Shown here: positions 9,382 through 19,936 of the stretch, one piece after another
Numbering within the stretch: position 1 is the first letter of the stretch
How the letters are laid out: every line of letters starts with the position of its first letter
Assembly (NCBI GenBank): GCA_003162695.1
Contig: PMML01000078.1
Location: forward strand, 1-43,261
DNA length: 43,261 bases
Direction of reading: 5' to 3'
Origin: Ignavibacteriota bacterium
Lineage (GTDB): Bacteria; Bacteroidota; Ignavibacteria; UBA10030
The notes under the pieces: generated by a model
The model's input: only the letters and a program-made list of their open reading frames with translations
What the model was told of the DNA's origin: nothing
Databases searched by the model: none
Program-made: the position numbers and the translations under genes

Positions 9382-10437
9382 ATGTCGACTTTGGAAGAAC
9401 TCGGATGTACTCCGGAAATTCTGCAGCACGCAGAGAAACATATTAAAAAAGGATTCTCACTCGCCCGCGTTGTGGAAGAGCACCGGCAGCGTTACAGCAT
9501 TCAGAATGAACGGTTCGAAATGACCGCCCGCATCGCCGGCCGCATGATGTATCGTGCCAAAAGCCGGAACGATTATCCTGCCGTTGGAGATTGGGTCCTT
9601 GCATCCGGATATGAAAATCGGGAGCAAGCAGTCATTCAGTATATTCTTCCCCGCACAACTCTTCTCGAGCGAAAAGCACCGGGTAAGCGGACGGAAAATC
9701 AAATCATAGCGACAAACATCGATGAAGTTTTTATCGTTCTTCCTCTCGATCAAACGTTCAATCCTGGTAAACTCGAGCGCGCACTCGTTCTTGTCCGGGA
9801 AAGCGGGGCATTGCCTGTGGTTGCGTTGAGCAAAATAGATCTCTGTCCCCCGGAAAAGCTCCCCTCCATTCTTACGGAAGCGCAGACCGCCTGCGGCCGG
9901 ATTCCCCTGATCGCATATTGTGCATTTGATGCCGGCTCACTTCGCGATCTTTGCTTGCTTATCCGGCCAAAAAAAACATATTGCCTCATCGGTCCTTCCG
10001 GGTCCGGAAAATCGACATTGATCAACATTCTCATCGGCAGCGAAATTCTTCCGACCGGCGAGGTTCGCTCCTTCGATGCAAAGGGGCGTCACACGACCTC
10101 GGCCCGGCAGCTTCTTGTCCGAGCCGCCGGAGGAATTTTTATCGATACTCCGGGAATAAGGGAAATCGGTCTCTGGGAGACGGGTTCCGGTCTTCAGGAA
10201 ACCTTCGACGATATCGATCAGCTTGCACAGGAGTGCCGTTTCCGCGACTGCACACATAATCACGAACCGCTGTGCGCCGTTCGGCGTGCCGTCGAAGAGG
10301 GATCGCTTTCCCCCGGCCGGCATGAACATTATCTTCATTTGCAAAAAGAACTGCATCGTCTCGATTCTAAAATCGTTCAGGGAAGAGGGAAAAAGACTTC
10401 CCAAAAGGACAGGAAATCGGCGGGGCGACGATCATAA
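9382..10437 (+). CDS. rsgA: Ribosome small subunit-dependent GTPase A
   Basis: Circularly permuted GTPase: ATNIDEVFIVLPL, ALSKIDLC, GPSGSGKSTLIN, FIDTPGIREIGL, C-terminal CRFRDCTHNHEPLCAV zinc motif. Confidence 0.95.
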   Translation: MSTLEELGCTPEILQHAEKHIKKGFSLARVVEEHRQRYSIQNERFEMTARIAGRMMYRAKSRNDYPAVGDWVLASGYENREQAVIQYILPRTTLLERKAPGKRTENQIIATNIDEVFIVLPLDQTFNPGKLERALVLVRESGALPVVALSKIDLCPPEKLPSILTEAQTACGRIPLIAYCAFDAGSLRDLCLLIRPKKTYCLIGPSGSGKSTLINILIGSEILPTGEVRSFDAKGRHTTSARQLLVRAAGGIFIDTPGIREIGLWETGSGLQETFDDIDQLAQECRFRDCTHNHEPLCAVRRAVEEGSLSPGRHEHYLHLQKELHRLDSKIVQGRGKKTSQKDRKSAGRRS

Positions 10438-10629
10438 TTCCTTGACTTTACCGACATTTCTGGTACTTTGAAATACGATTCATTTCAGAATGACAGATCT
10501 TTTTGTTGGTATTTGTGCACGAGAAAAAGCACACTTGCGCCGCTCCATTAAAATGGTCTTTATTGCGGCCAAGCCGGGTATGCGTTCGACTCTGCACGTA
10601 GAGATGATTATTTTTCGGAATACGATACG

Positions 10630-13488
10630 ATGGAGTCGACTTTTGCGGTACTGGCTGAGGCTTTGCACGGTGAAATCGATCAGCTGAATTCCTTGCAGCG
10701 AAACGTTGTTCTGTGTGAAGGGGAGTGTCGAGGAACCTTTGCAGGCTGGACCTATTATCGGTTTGAAGCGCCGGAAGAAATTTTTTTCCGGCCGGTAGAA
10801 CACGCCGTCTTTACCTTCGGTCAAAAACATTCCTTCCAAATTCCAGGGACTATTATAGAAACGGACAATCAATTCGTCACGGTGGCATTGCCGCAAGACT
10901 TCGGTCCGGTCATTCCCGAAATTCGATGTTTGCTGCAATATGAAAACGAAATCCGTCCGATTCTGAACATTCTCTCCGGGCCTGACTGCAAAACCCCCCT
11001 GACATCGTTTCTCTTAAATCCGAATTCATCCGAAAATATGCATTTTGTCGGGTTCGAACAGCCGCACTTTCCGGAAAACACGCCTCCGCATCAATGCGAT
11101 GCGGTAAGGAAAATTTTCGATAACAGAGTGACTATGCTCTGGGGACCGATTTCCTCCGGGAAGACGCATATCGTTGCCCTTGCTGCCGCCAATTACCTTT
11201 TAATGGGAAAAAGCGTTCTTATAGCAGCCCCGGCGAACGATTATATCGATGCTGCATTTTTAAAAACCATATCGCATGGAATATCGCTGGGCCTGCCGAT
11301 GGAAAAAATCGCCTGCCGTTTCGGTCTTCCCTCGGCCGGATTTTTTAAGGAAGTAATGCCGTATTCTTTTTCGCATCAACGAGAGCAGCTGAAAAACGAA
11401 AAAAGGAATATCTTTCAAGAGAGGACGACTCTCCTTCGGACATATTGGAATGTGCGGAAGCAGGAAGCATTGCATGAGGATTTTTATTTGAAGATCCAAT
11501 CCCTTCGAGCTCTTCTGGGTGATGCACGCCGGCAGGCCGAACAAATCGGCGAAGAAATAACGCAGTGGACAGCCGTCATCGGCAGTAAAGGAAATGCATC
11601 TTTTCTTGAGCGCGTCAAATCGGGATTTTCGAACGAAGAGCTGCTCGAGGCACAGCAGAAACTCGCTTCCTGCCAGCAGCGCTTGAAACAAATCCGTTCG
11701 TTCGAACAAACTGTAACGAACGATATTACGGCGGCCGAGCTGGAAGCTCCTATTTCCGCAGAAGAATGGAAGCATTACCGGGAGGCACACAAACGCATCG
11801 ATGAACTCGGCGGTGTCGAGACAGTTACACAAAGTGTCGAACAATTTATTGCCGTCGACGAAAAGGCTCTCCTGGAATCCAAACAGTTGACTGCTGCCAG
11901 CACTGCCGCTCTCTTTACGGATACAGCCCTCCGCGGCCGCCGGTATGATATGATCGTCTTAGAAGAAGCACAGCGTGTTGATATGCCGACGCTTGTTGCG
12001 CTCGCTTCGCTTGCAAAAGAAAAGTTCATTGCTGCCGGCGACCCGTTCCAGGTAGAATCCGACTCGATTACAAACACGAAAGCCGCACAGCGGTGGCTGC
12101 AAACGGATGTTTTTCTTCATGCCGCCAATACAAAAGAACTCCACCGGCTGTTCGATTGGTCGAAAGAAAACCAGCAATGGTCCATCCAGCTCCAAACCCA
12201 TTATGCATCGGCGCCTAAAATATCGGAATTTATGGCTTCTGTTTTATATGACAATACGATCGGCGTTATTCCTCCGGCAAATCCGAAAGGGAAAATTTAT
12301 TTTATCGACACTTCCGGTCTCGGGTCTGCATGCAAACAGTATGCAGGCAAGAAAAGAATATCGCCGTATAATGAACAGCAGACAAAAATCGTTTTGGATT
12401 GTATCATTCATGCGCTTCTGGATGAACATCGATCGGCGGATGAAATCGGCGTCATCGTGCCTTTTGTCGGTCCCACGCTCTATACCAAACTGAAGGCGCG
12501 GATTTTTGGAATGCGCAACATTGAAATCGGCACACCGCAGAGTTTTTGCGACCGCCGAAAACCGGCCATAATTTTCGATACAACGATGGCCGGTGTCGAC
12601 TATACCATGCGCTCTCTCGATGATAAAAAAGTCGGCGAACATAAAATTATCAAGCTTCTAAATACAATACTTTCCTGTGCATCCGAAGATCTTTATATTA
12701 TCGCCGACATGACGCATTTTAGGACCGTGTATAAAGATCGTCTCATCACGCGTCTCTTGATCCTTCTGCAGGCATCTGCAGATGCGCTGCAGCCGTCGTT
12801 TGCAAGCGTAAAGAAAAAATACGACGCACTCGGAATAGAGCAGTATGCCGAACTATTTTCGAACGGGAAAAGGAATATCCATACTCCTCCGCCGGAAAAA
12901 AGCGCTCCCATCGAAGAAGATCATGAGTTGGCGATTCATATGAAAATGATGTCGGCTAAAAAAAGCGGAGGGCAATCGCATCCGCATACCGGAACCGTTG
13001 AAAAGGATACCTACAACGCTGTCTGTCGTTCGCTCGGGTACAGATTTGACATCAACCTCCTTTCGCAATTTATCGGTGGTTCCACGCTCATGAAGAGTTC
13101 ATTTTCCTCTCTCATGGCTGCCCGGCGGCTGCCTTTCTATGCGTGTGAAAATGAAAAAACTTTCCGCAGCGCTCTCGAACAATGGAACCTGCTGCTCTAT
13201 ACATTGACGGGCAATGCAAATCCGGAATCTTCTTTTTTTTCAGAAAAGACACCCGAAGCACGGATCCGATTCGATATCCATCAGATCCATACATTTTTTT
13301 CATCGGACATTGAAATGATTCTGCAGGATGGAAAACAAAAAAGAGCATCCGAAATTTCCCGTATTTTTCAGGAAATGATCGGGAAGAACCAGCCCGGTAC
13401 ACCCGGCGAGTGGTCTGCCGCCTATATCTGTCTGCTTTCGCGCATCGAGACGTATCTTGCATGGATTTCAGAGCAGATTCGCCGCTGA
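10630..13488 (+). CDS. Upf1-like superfamily 1 helicase-related P-loop protein with degenerate C-terminal motifs and a C-terminal extension
   Basis: Walker A WGPISSGKTH, motif Ia VLIAAPAND, motif II IVLEEAQ, motif III AAGDPFQ, motif IV IGVIVPFVG, degenerate V (IGTPQSFCD) and VI (NTILSCASEDLYIIAD). Confidence 0.8.
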   Translation: MESTFAVLAEALHGEIDQLNSLQRNVVLCEGECRGTFAGWTYYRFEAPEEIFFRPVEHAVFTFGQKHSFQIPGTIIETDNQFVTVALPQDFGPVIPEIRCLLQYENEIRPILNILSGPDCKTPLTSFLLNPNSSENMHFVGFEQPHFPENTPPHQCDAVRKIFDNRVTMLWGPISSGKTHIVALAAANYLLMGKSVLIAAPANDYIDAAFLKTISHGISLGLPMEKIACRFGLPSAGFFKEVMPYSFSHQREQLKNEKRNIFQERTTLLRTYWNVRKQEALHEDFYLKIQSLRALLGDARRQAEQIGEEITQWTAVIGSKGNASFLERVKSGFSNEELLEAQQKLASCQQRLKQIRSFEQTVTNDITAAELEAPISAEEWKHYREAHKRIDELGGVETVTQSVEQFIAVDEKALLESKQLTAASTAALFTDTALRGRRYDMIVLEEAQRVDMPTLVALASLAKEKFIAAGDPFQVESDSITNTKAAQRWLQTDVFLHAANTKELHRLFDWSKENQQWSIQLQTHYASAPKISEFMASVLYDNTIGVIPPANPKGKIYFIDTSGLGSACKQYAGKKRISPYNEQQTKIVLDCIIHALLDEHRSADEIGVIVPFVGPTLYTKLKARIFGMRNIEIGTPQSFCDRRKPAIIFDTTMAGVDYTMRSLDDKKVGEHKIIKLLNTILSCASEDLYIIADMTHFRTVYKDRLITRLLILLQASADALQPSFASVKKKYDALGIEQYAELFSNGKRNIHTPPPEKSAPIEEDHELAIHMKMMSAKKSGGQSHPHTGTVEKDTYNAVCRSLGYRFDINLLSQFIGGSTLMKSSFSSLMAARRLPFYACENEKTFRSALEQWNLLLYTLTGNANPESSFFSEKTPEARIRFDIHQIHTFFSSDIEMILQDGKQKRASEISRIFQEMIGKNQPGTPGEWSAAYICLLSRIETYLAWISEQIRR

Positions 13489-13586
13489 GGAGTTTTTTCC
13501 TCCGGATTAAAGCAGCCTCGCTTCGTTCTGCTTGAACGACGACCAATCAACGATTATATTCAAGAGTCCAACGAAAGGTATGCTGA

Positions 13587-14900
13587 GTGTCTCTCTGGCA
13601 AATATTGGGCGATAGTCTTGTTGTCGTCTTTTTTGTTTTCCTGAACGGCTTTTTTGTGGCAACCGAATATGCCATCGTAAAAGTACGTTTCACGCAAATT
13701 GAACCGCTGGTAAAACGCGGGAACCGCCGGGCCAAAATCGCTGAAGAGATTCTTTCCCACATGAGCATGTACCTCTCGGCTACACAGCTTGGCGTTACGA
13801 TGACAAGTCTTGCGCTCGGCTGGATCGGCGAACCGCTGGCAGCAAAAATGCTGAGTCCTCTCTTTTATATAATCGGCATGACGCAGATTTCGATGATAAA
13901 GGCTGTATCCTTCGGCATCGCCTTCTCTCTGATTACTGCAGTACATATTATAGTCGGCGAGCAGGCGCCGAAATTCCTCGCTATCCAGAAAGCGGCGCCG
14001 ATTATCCTGACTGTTTCCTATCCTTTCCGGCTGTACTATCTTATCTTCCGTCCGATCATTCTTCTTCTCAATACGGCATCCAACGCTCTTTTGCGCGCTG
14101 TGGGATTGCGCACGACGCTTCATAAAGAAGTGGAACATTCGGAAGAGGAACTTCGGCTTATTCTTGCACAGGACAGGAACGCTTCGACTCTTTCCCGGAT
14201 GATCGTACTGCGTGCAATGGATTTCCGCCAAAAACTTGCGCGGCACGCCATGGTTCCGCGTACCGGCATCGTCGCTTTATCTGCTGAAGCTTCGTGGCAG
14301 GAAAATCTGAAGATTATCCGTGCCAATAAATATTCCCGTTTTCCGGTTTTCAAAGGAGGCATCGATAATATTGTCGGCATCGTCTATACGAAGGATATCT
14401 TTAAACAGGACCTCCATCACCAGACCGGTTTTTCTCTGCAATCCGTCTTGCATGATGCTGTATTTCTTCCGGAGACAGCGTTATTGGAACATGTGCTCTC
14501 GACGATCCTTCAAAAGAAAGTTCATATGATTATTCTTGCCGACGAGTACGGAGGAACGGCCGGACTTATTACTCTGGAAAATGTACTGGAAGAACTTGTC
14601 GGCAATATTCAGGACGAGTACGACCGCGAAGCGCCGGATCTGACAAAAATAAGCGAAAATGAATACTTGATCGACGGCTCGATAACGACAAACGATATCG
14701 AACGGATGTTCGATGTGGAACTCTCGCCGTTCGATATCCGCACAATCGGAGGATTTGCCATCGAACAGCTCGGCCATTTTCCTGTAAAAGGAGAACGTTT
14801 TCGGGCAGGCAATCTGGAAATTATAGTAGAGAAGGTCGTTGAAAATACGGTGTCTTCGGTCCGCGTCAAGCGTCTTCCGCCTCCTTCCGATCAGACATGA
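13587..14900 (+). CDS. CNNM/HlyC-CorC family transporter-like protein (DUF21 + CBS + CorC_HlyC)
   Basis: GTG start; FLNGFFVATEYAIVKVR, CBS pair, MIILADEYGGTAGLITLENVLEELVGNIQDEYD. Confidence 0.9.
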   Translation: MSLWQILGDSLVVVFFVFLNGFFVATEYAIVKVRFTQIEPLVKRGNRRAKIAEEILSHMSMYLSATQLGVTMTSLALGWIGEPLAAKMLSPLFYIIGMTQISMIKAVSFGIAFSLITAVHIIVGEQAPKFLAIQKAAPIILTVSYPFRLYYLIFRPIILLLNTASNALLRAVGLRTTLHKEVEHSEEELRLILAQDRNASTLSRMIVLRAMDFRQKLARHAMVPRTGIVALSAEASWQENLKIIRANKYSRFPVFKGGIDNIVGIVYTKDIFKQDLHHQTGFSLQSVLHDAVFLPETALLEHVLSTILQKKVHMIILADEYGGTAGLITLENVLEELVGNIQDEYDREAPDLTKISENEYLIDGSITTNDIERMFDVELSPFDIRTIGGFAIEQLGHFPVKGERFRAGNLEIIVEKVVENTVSSVRVKRLPPPSDQT

Positions 14901-15805
14901 GCAGAGACGAAGAATCCGCACCTGTTTCCGGTCCGGCCGGTGAAATTTTCATCGGGATGGGGGGCTGGGAGATTCCGTCGTTCGGTAATGTCTTTTACCC
15001 GCCGAATGCCGGCCGCGGGTTCCGTAAACTCGAATACTACGCGCAATTTTTCGACCTTGTTGAAGTCAATGCGACCTTTTACACGGTCGCGCTTTCTCCC
15101 GTGCAGGCACAGCGATGGATCGAAGATGTGCAGGCCAATGAACGTTTTCTCTTCACGGTCAAACTGTTCCGCGGATTTACGCATACTTTCGATGCTGCCG
15201 CAAAGGATGCGCTTAAGACTCAATATCTACTTGAATCTCTTGCCGGTGCAAAAAAATTAGGATGCCTGGTTGCGCAATTTCCGGTTTCCTATGCAAGAAC
15301 CAAAGAACATCAGGATTATTTCCTAAAACTTCAGAATGCGTTCGGGGAATTCGGATTATTCATCGAACTGCGGCACCGTTCGTGGGACAACAAGGATTTT
15401 TACGATTTTTGCACGGTGAAAAAACTGCATCTTGTTTCCGTTGATCTTCCAGCTCTTCCCGAATTTATGCCGTTCCAGCCCTCTGTTCGGCAAACAGAAC
15501 GATATTTCCGTATGATGGGAAGAAATGCACAGGGATGGAAATCCGGCGGAAAAAGCGGCCGGTACGATTACGATTATTCAAAAGAAGAATTGGAAAATTT
15601 GTACGATCACATTCTCAGAGAAGAACATCATACGCAGCGGACGTATGTAGTTTTTCATAACGATACGAAGATAAATTCCCTGGTCAATGGTTTGGACTTG
15701 AAACGCCTTTTAAAACCCGGCCGGCGTTTTCCCGCTCCGGAAAACTTACTGTTAAAATTTCCCCAGCTGCGGGAATTTTGCACAGCAGTGAACTGCAAAC
15801 TGTAA
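14897..15805 (+). CDS. DUF72 (YecE-like) family protein
   Basis: ATGA overlap with the upstream CDS; IFIGMGGWEIPSF...FYPP...YYAQFFDLVEVNATFY...FTVKLFRGFTH; IELRHRSW. Confidence 0.9.
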   Translation: MSRDEESAPVSGPAGEIFIGMGGWEIPSFGNVFYPPNAGRGFRKLEYYAQFFDLVEVNATFYTVALSPVQAQRWIEDVQANERFLFTVKLFRGFTHTFDAAAKDALKTQYLLESLAGAKKLGCLVAQFPVSYARTKEHQDYFLKLQNAFGEFGLFIELRHRSWDNKDFYDFCTVKKLHLVSVDLPALPEFMPFQPSVRQTERYFRMMGRNAQGWKSGGKSGRYDYDYSKEELENLYDHILREEHHTQRTYVVFHNDTKINSLVNGLDLKRLLKPGRRFPAPENLLLKFPQLREFCTAVNCKL

Positions 15806-15908
15806 ACGGTGAACAAAAACCACTAAACAGTAAAACTAAAGAACTGAATAACCGAATAACCAATCAACGTTGAACCTCAACACTTTGAACCTCAGCACGT
15901 CGAACCGA
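15806..15908 (+). repeat. Modular low-complexity intergenic element (aacagtaaa / aactgaataaccgaataacc / cacgttgaacctcagcacg)
   Basis: Shares module words and module order with 21926-22036, 27923-28042 and 31651-31779. Confidence 0.65.
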
Positions 15909-18440
15909 TTACATCATTCCCTGCGGATCGACATCGATAATCATTTTTACTTTTTTCAAAAAAAGCGGAGAATCTTCATATTGTTTTTTAGCATTGCGCA
16001 GCATGGTGCGAAGAGCGATGCCGGAGGGATCCTTTGATTTAAGATTTTTGATTACGATGTGTTTGCGGTAAAGATTTTTAATTTTCGAAATTGCCGCGTC
16101 TGCCGGTCCGAGCACAAGAGAGTGTCCGCTGCCCGCGAGCCGGGAGAGAATGTCTTTAAATCTTTGCGCATGACGCTGAACTTCGTTTTCCTGTTCTCCG
16201 TTAAATTCGATCAGAACAATCCGTGAAAAGGGAGGATAATTCAGGTCGCGCCTGTATTCCAGTTCTTCGTTGTAAAATCCGAGAAAATCGTGCGTGGCGA
16301 CATGTTTGAGACTGTAATGATTCGTTTGGAGAGTCTGTATGACCACCTCACCGGCGAGCGTGCTCCTGCCTGCTCGTCCTGCTACCTGTGTGAGAAGTTG
16401 AAATGTATGTTCCGAAGCGCGGAAATCGGGGAGCAGCATCTGCGTATCTGCGGAAACAACACCTACCAGCGTAACGCGCGGAAAGTCCAGCCCTTTGGCC
16501 ACCATTTGTGTTCCCAGGAGAATATCAGCCGCGCCGCTTCCGAATTGTTCGAGGATTCGATGATGCGCCCCTTTATGCGTGGTCGTGTCCCTGTCCATAC
16601 GCAGAATTATTGCCGCCGGAAACCCGGCTTTCAACTCTTCTTCTATCTGCTGCGTGCCGAAAGCATGCATGCGCAATTCCGTGCTGCCGCACTTCGAACA
16701 AACAGCCGCCGGTTTTTTTGTATATCCGCAGTAATGACATCGCAAATGCTTTTTTGTCGCGTGATAGGTCAGGGATACCTCGCAACTGCCGCATTTTTCC
16801 ACGAACCCGCAGTCGTAACACTCGATGATATGCGAAAACCCCCGCCTGTTTTGCATCAAAATAATTCCTTCCTTTTTCTTCAGCCGGATCCCGATCTGAT
16901 CGTGCAGGAGTTTTGAAATAGATCTATCCGGCAGCTTCTTTGGAAAAGGCTTGCCGCTTTTTTTGATTTCCTCTTTGAGGTCTTCGTATGCCTGCCTGCG
17001 GTCCTGCGCGATATCGACGATCCTGACTTCCGGAAGCTGTGCCGTGTCGACACGATGAGGGAGTTCGATAAGCGTATATTTTTTTTGCTGTGCGTTAGAA
17101 TAACTCTCGATGGACGGGGTTGCGGAGCCGAGAACAACGACAGCATTAGCCTGCAGCGCGCGAACAATGGCGACATCACGTGCGTTGTAACGCGGCACTG
17201 CATCGAATTGTTTATAGGAACTTTCATGTTCTTCGTCGACGACAATGAGTCCGATATTTTTTAAAGGCGCGAAGATCGCCGAGCGCGGGCCGATGACAAT
17301 CTTAACCCGGTCTTTCTGTGCAAGCCTCCATGTGTCGTAGCGCTCGCCGGATGACATTTGACTGTGCATGACGGCGACATCGGCGCCGAAATGCGACTTA
17401 AACCGGCGGACAGTCTGCGGGGTCAGGGAAATTTCCGGTACCAGAACGATGGCGGTTTTCCCGAGTGCGAGAACATTCCGGATCGCTTCGATGTAAACCT
17501 GTGTTTTGCCGCTGCCGGTAATGCCGTGCAGGAGAAACGCTTTGTAAGAGGCGGCATCGACCGCTTTTCTAATTTCCGTAAGTGCACACTGCTGGTCGGG
17601 ATTCAATGTAATATCTTCCGGCGGACCGAATATGTCGTATTCGGAGGAACGGACAACTTCACGTTCACTGAAGACAGCAAACCCTTTTTTTACAAGCGTT
17701 TTGAGCGTCGAAAGAGACAGGGAATTTTTTTTCAAAAAATCGGCGGCTGCAAGTTCTTTCGCACCGACTGCGCTCTCAGCCCGGAGGAGTAAGAGTAAAT
17801 TGCGCTGTCGTTCGTTCAAGGTTTCCTGCAGGGCAGCTTCTGCACCTTCGGCAGTGCATCGTACCGTGCGTTCGGTTTTAGTTTTGGCTTTCGGTGTATC
17901 GATGCTTTCTTCTAAAGATATCCATCCGTGCTGCTGCATGCCCGTGAGAATGCCGACGATCGATTTGACACGGGAACGTTTCTGCAGTACGGACAAGGAA
18001 ATATGCGGCGTGTCTTTGAGCACCTGAAGGATGGCATGCTGTGACCGGGCCGAGCGTTTGGTTTTTTCCAAAAGTGTTTCGATGGAAGAAGCAAGAAGTT
18101 GAACCGATCTTTTGCTCTCCTGCGAAAGTCCCTGCGGGGTTGCAGCGCGGAGAACTTCTCCCCACGGTGCCATATAATATTCCGCTATCCATTCCGTGAG
18201 AGAGAGCATTTCCGCCGAAAACGCCGGCTCGTCGTCAAGAATGTCTTGAATCGGCTTGAGTCCCTTGACTAAGGTGGTTTCCGGAAGTCCTACGATAACA
18301 CCGGTGAGTGTCTTTTTTCCGAACGGAACTATTGCCCGCCTGCCGGGCTGTGCAAGAGAAGAAAGCTCGGGTGGAACAAGATACGTAAACGTTTTATCTA
18401 ACGGAACCGGCAGAGCAATATTTGCTAAAAGACCGTTCAA
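15909..18440 (-). CDS. priA: Primosomal protein N' (replication restart helicase)
   Basis: LHGITGSGKTQVYIEAI, LIVVDEEHESSYKQ, zinc-binding CYDCGFVEKCGSCEVSLTYHATKKHLRCHYCG...CSKCGS, GTQMVAKGLDFPRVTLVGVVSAD. Confidence 0.97.
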   Translation of the reverse strand: MNGLLANIALPVPLDKTFTYLVPPELSSLAQPGRRAIVPFGKKTLTGVIVGLPETTLVKGLKPIQDILDDEPAFSAEMLSLTEWIAEYYMAPWGEVLRAATPQGLSQESKRSVQLLASSIETLLEKTKRSARSQHAILQVLKDTPHISLSVLQKRSRVKSIVGILTGMQQHGWISLEESIDTPKAKTKTERTVRCTAEGAEAALQETLNERQRNLLLLLRAESAVGAKELAAADFLKKNSLSLSTLKTLVKKGFAVFSEREVVRSSEYDIFGPPEDITLNPDQQCALTEIRKAVDAASYKAFLLHGITGSGKTQVYIEAIRNVLALGKTAIVLVPEISLTPQTVRRFKSHFGADVAVMHSQMSSGERYDTWRLAQKDRVKIVIGPRSAIFAPLKNIGLIVVDEEHESSYKQFDAVPRYNARDVAIVRALQANAVVVLGSATPSIESYSNAQQKKYTLIELPHRVDTAQLPEVRIVDIAQDRRQAYEDLKEEIKKSGKPFPKKLPDRSISKLLHDQIGIRLKKKEGIILMQNRRGFSHIIECYDCGFVEKCGSCEVSLTYHATKKHLRCHYCGYTKKPAAVCSKCGSTELRMHAFGTQQIEEELKAGFPAAIILRMDRDTTTHKGAHHRILEQFGSGAADILLGTQMVAKGLDFPRVTLVGVVSADTQMLLPDFRASEHTFQLLTQVAGRAGRSTLAGEVVIQTLQTNHYSLKHVATHDFLGFYNEELEYRRDLNYPPFSRIVLIEFNGEQENEVQRHAQRFKDILSRLAGSGHSLVLGPADAAISKIKNLYRKHIVIKNLKSKDPSGIALRTMLRNAKKQYEDSPLFLKKVKMIIDVDPQGMM

Positions 18441-18628
18441 TGTGCTGATGTGTCCGCCTGAATGACTGCCAACCCGCTGCGCATTTTGGCGGGCGTCAGC
18501 AGTCGGCGTCGCCGCAATGCGGGCAGGCTGCCGTTCAGAATTAGTTCTTTGGTTTGCCGGTTACTTTGTTTTTCTGTTCGCTGTTTTCTGTTTACAGCTC
18601 GCTCTTTGCCATTAACCATTTACTATTT

Positions 18629-18697
18629 GCAGTTTATCCGCCTACTCCTAATTTGAATTACGCTGCCGCGTAATGACATTCTAAGGCCTCCGGCTAC
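18629..18697 (-). repeat. Palindrome-containing dispersed repeat, copy 1 (69 bp)
   Basis: 67/69 identical to the reverse complement of 27854-27922; internal ATTACGC-tgcc-GCGTAAT hairpin. Confidence 0.85.
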
Positions 18698-18700
18698 AAT

Positions 18701-19870
18701 TTACTGCTGTTGGATTTCCCGTTCCAGTTTTGCATACACTTCGCGTAAAGGAAGTTTATGCTGCTGGGCGATCCGTTTACATTCTTCGAATTCAACGTGC
18801 AGGTGTTCTTTTCCTTCATGGAGGACTGCTTTCACATTGACGCTTCCGAATGAAGTGTCGATGTTGCGCATTTGACGCGGCAGTTTTTTCCGCCCGACGG
18901 GCTGGAGACGCACCCCGAGAGTCGTCGTTTCGCTAAAAAGAACGGCAAGAAGAGTGTCGATTCGAGCGCGCTCCACAAGGGTCGAAAGGATCATACCGGC
19001 ACGCCCTTTTTTCATAAGGATCGGAATCAAATAGGCATCAAGCGCGCCTGCGGACAGAAGCTGCTCGATCACATACGGATACAATTCCGGATTCATATTG
19101 TCGATATTGGTTTCGATACTGACAAGGTCTTCTGTCGAATATTCCGGAGCAAGCTCGCCGATGAGCAGGCGTAACAGGTTCGGCACTTCGGAAATTTCGC
19201 GCCCGCCGGCACCATAGCCGATCCGCTCCACTGTCATATTTTCCGAGGCAAGCATTCCATCAGACAAAGTCCGGATGATTGCAGCGCCTGTCGGTGTCGC
19301 AAGTTCGTACGGAATGCCGGTGAGCACAGTCGGGTAGCCTTTTAATATCTCCATCGTAGCGGGAGTCGGTATGGGCAGTTTCCCGTGCTGCGAATTGACA
19401 AATCCGCCGCTGCCTGTTTTTACGGGGGAAGAATAAATACGCTGAATACCGAGTTTTTCGATGCAGATGGCGGCGCCGACGATATCGATAAGCGAGTCGA
19501 TGGCGCCGACTTCATGAAAATGAACTTTTTCGATATCCGTATTGTGAACCGTTGCCTCCGCCGCGGCAACCGTGCGGAAAATTTTCTTCGCACGTTCTTT
19601 GACGGCGCCGTTCAGTGTCCCGCGGTCGATCAGTTCCTCGATGTCTTTTAAATGCCGGTGGTAATGGGGCTGTTCGGAAATTACAACATCGACTTTAACG
19701 GCGACGATGCCGTTGCGTTCGATATGGCGCGCTTGCAATTCGAAGCCGGACAACTGCAGTCCGCTCAGTTCTTGAATGAGATCATTGACGGCGATGCCGG
19801 CGCTGACGAATGCGCCGAGCGTCATATCGCCGCTGACGCCGCCGATTGTATCGAAATATGCAGTTTTCAT
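18701..19870 (-). CDS. larC: Nickel pincer cofactor biosynthesis protein LarC (DUF111)
   Basis: MKTAYFDTIGGVSGDMTLGAFVSAG...VHFHEVGAIDSLIDIVGA...ETNIDNMNPELYPYV. Confidence 0.9.
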   Translation of the reverse strand: MKTAYFDTIGGVSGDMTLGAFVSAGIAVNDLIQELSGLQLSGFELQARHIERNGIVAVKVDVVISEQPHYHRHLKDIEELIDRGTLNGAVKERAKKIFRTVAAAEATVHNTDIEKVHFHEVGAIDSLIDIVGAAICIEKLGIQRIYSSPVKTGSGGFVNSQHGKLPIPTPATMEILKGYPTVLTGIPYELATPTGAAIIRTLSDGMLASENMTVERIGYGAGGREISEVPNLLRLLIGELAPEYSTEDLVSIETNIDNMNPELYPYVIEQLLSAGALDAYLIPILMKKGRAGMILSTLVERARIDTLLAVLFSETTTLGVRLQPVGRKKLPRQMRNIDTSFGSVNVKAVLHEGKEHLHVEFEECKRIAQQHKLPLREVYAKLEREIQQQ

Positions 19871-19936
19871 TTTTTATGTCCGGAAATATAAAATGATGCG
19901 GCGATGCACGAATGCATCGATTGTGCAAAAGACAAA

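Noticed and set aside
10490-10687. 65-aa plus ORF overlapping the helicase start
   Set aside because: Overlaps the better-supported 952-aa ORF in another frame; no recognisable domain.
10630-13488. Helicase-like gene as part of a defence system
   Set aside because: Flanked by housekeeping genes (rsgA, CNNM-family) with no nuclease, methylase or toxin neighbour; novelty reported only for its degenerate motifs.
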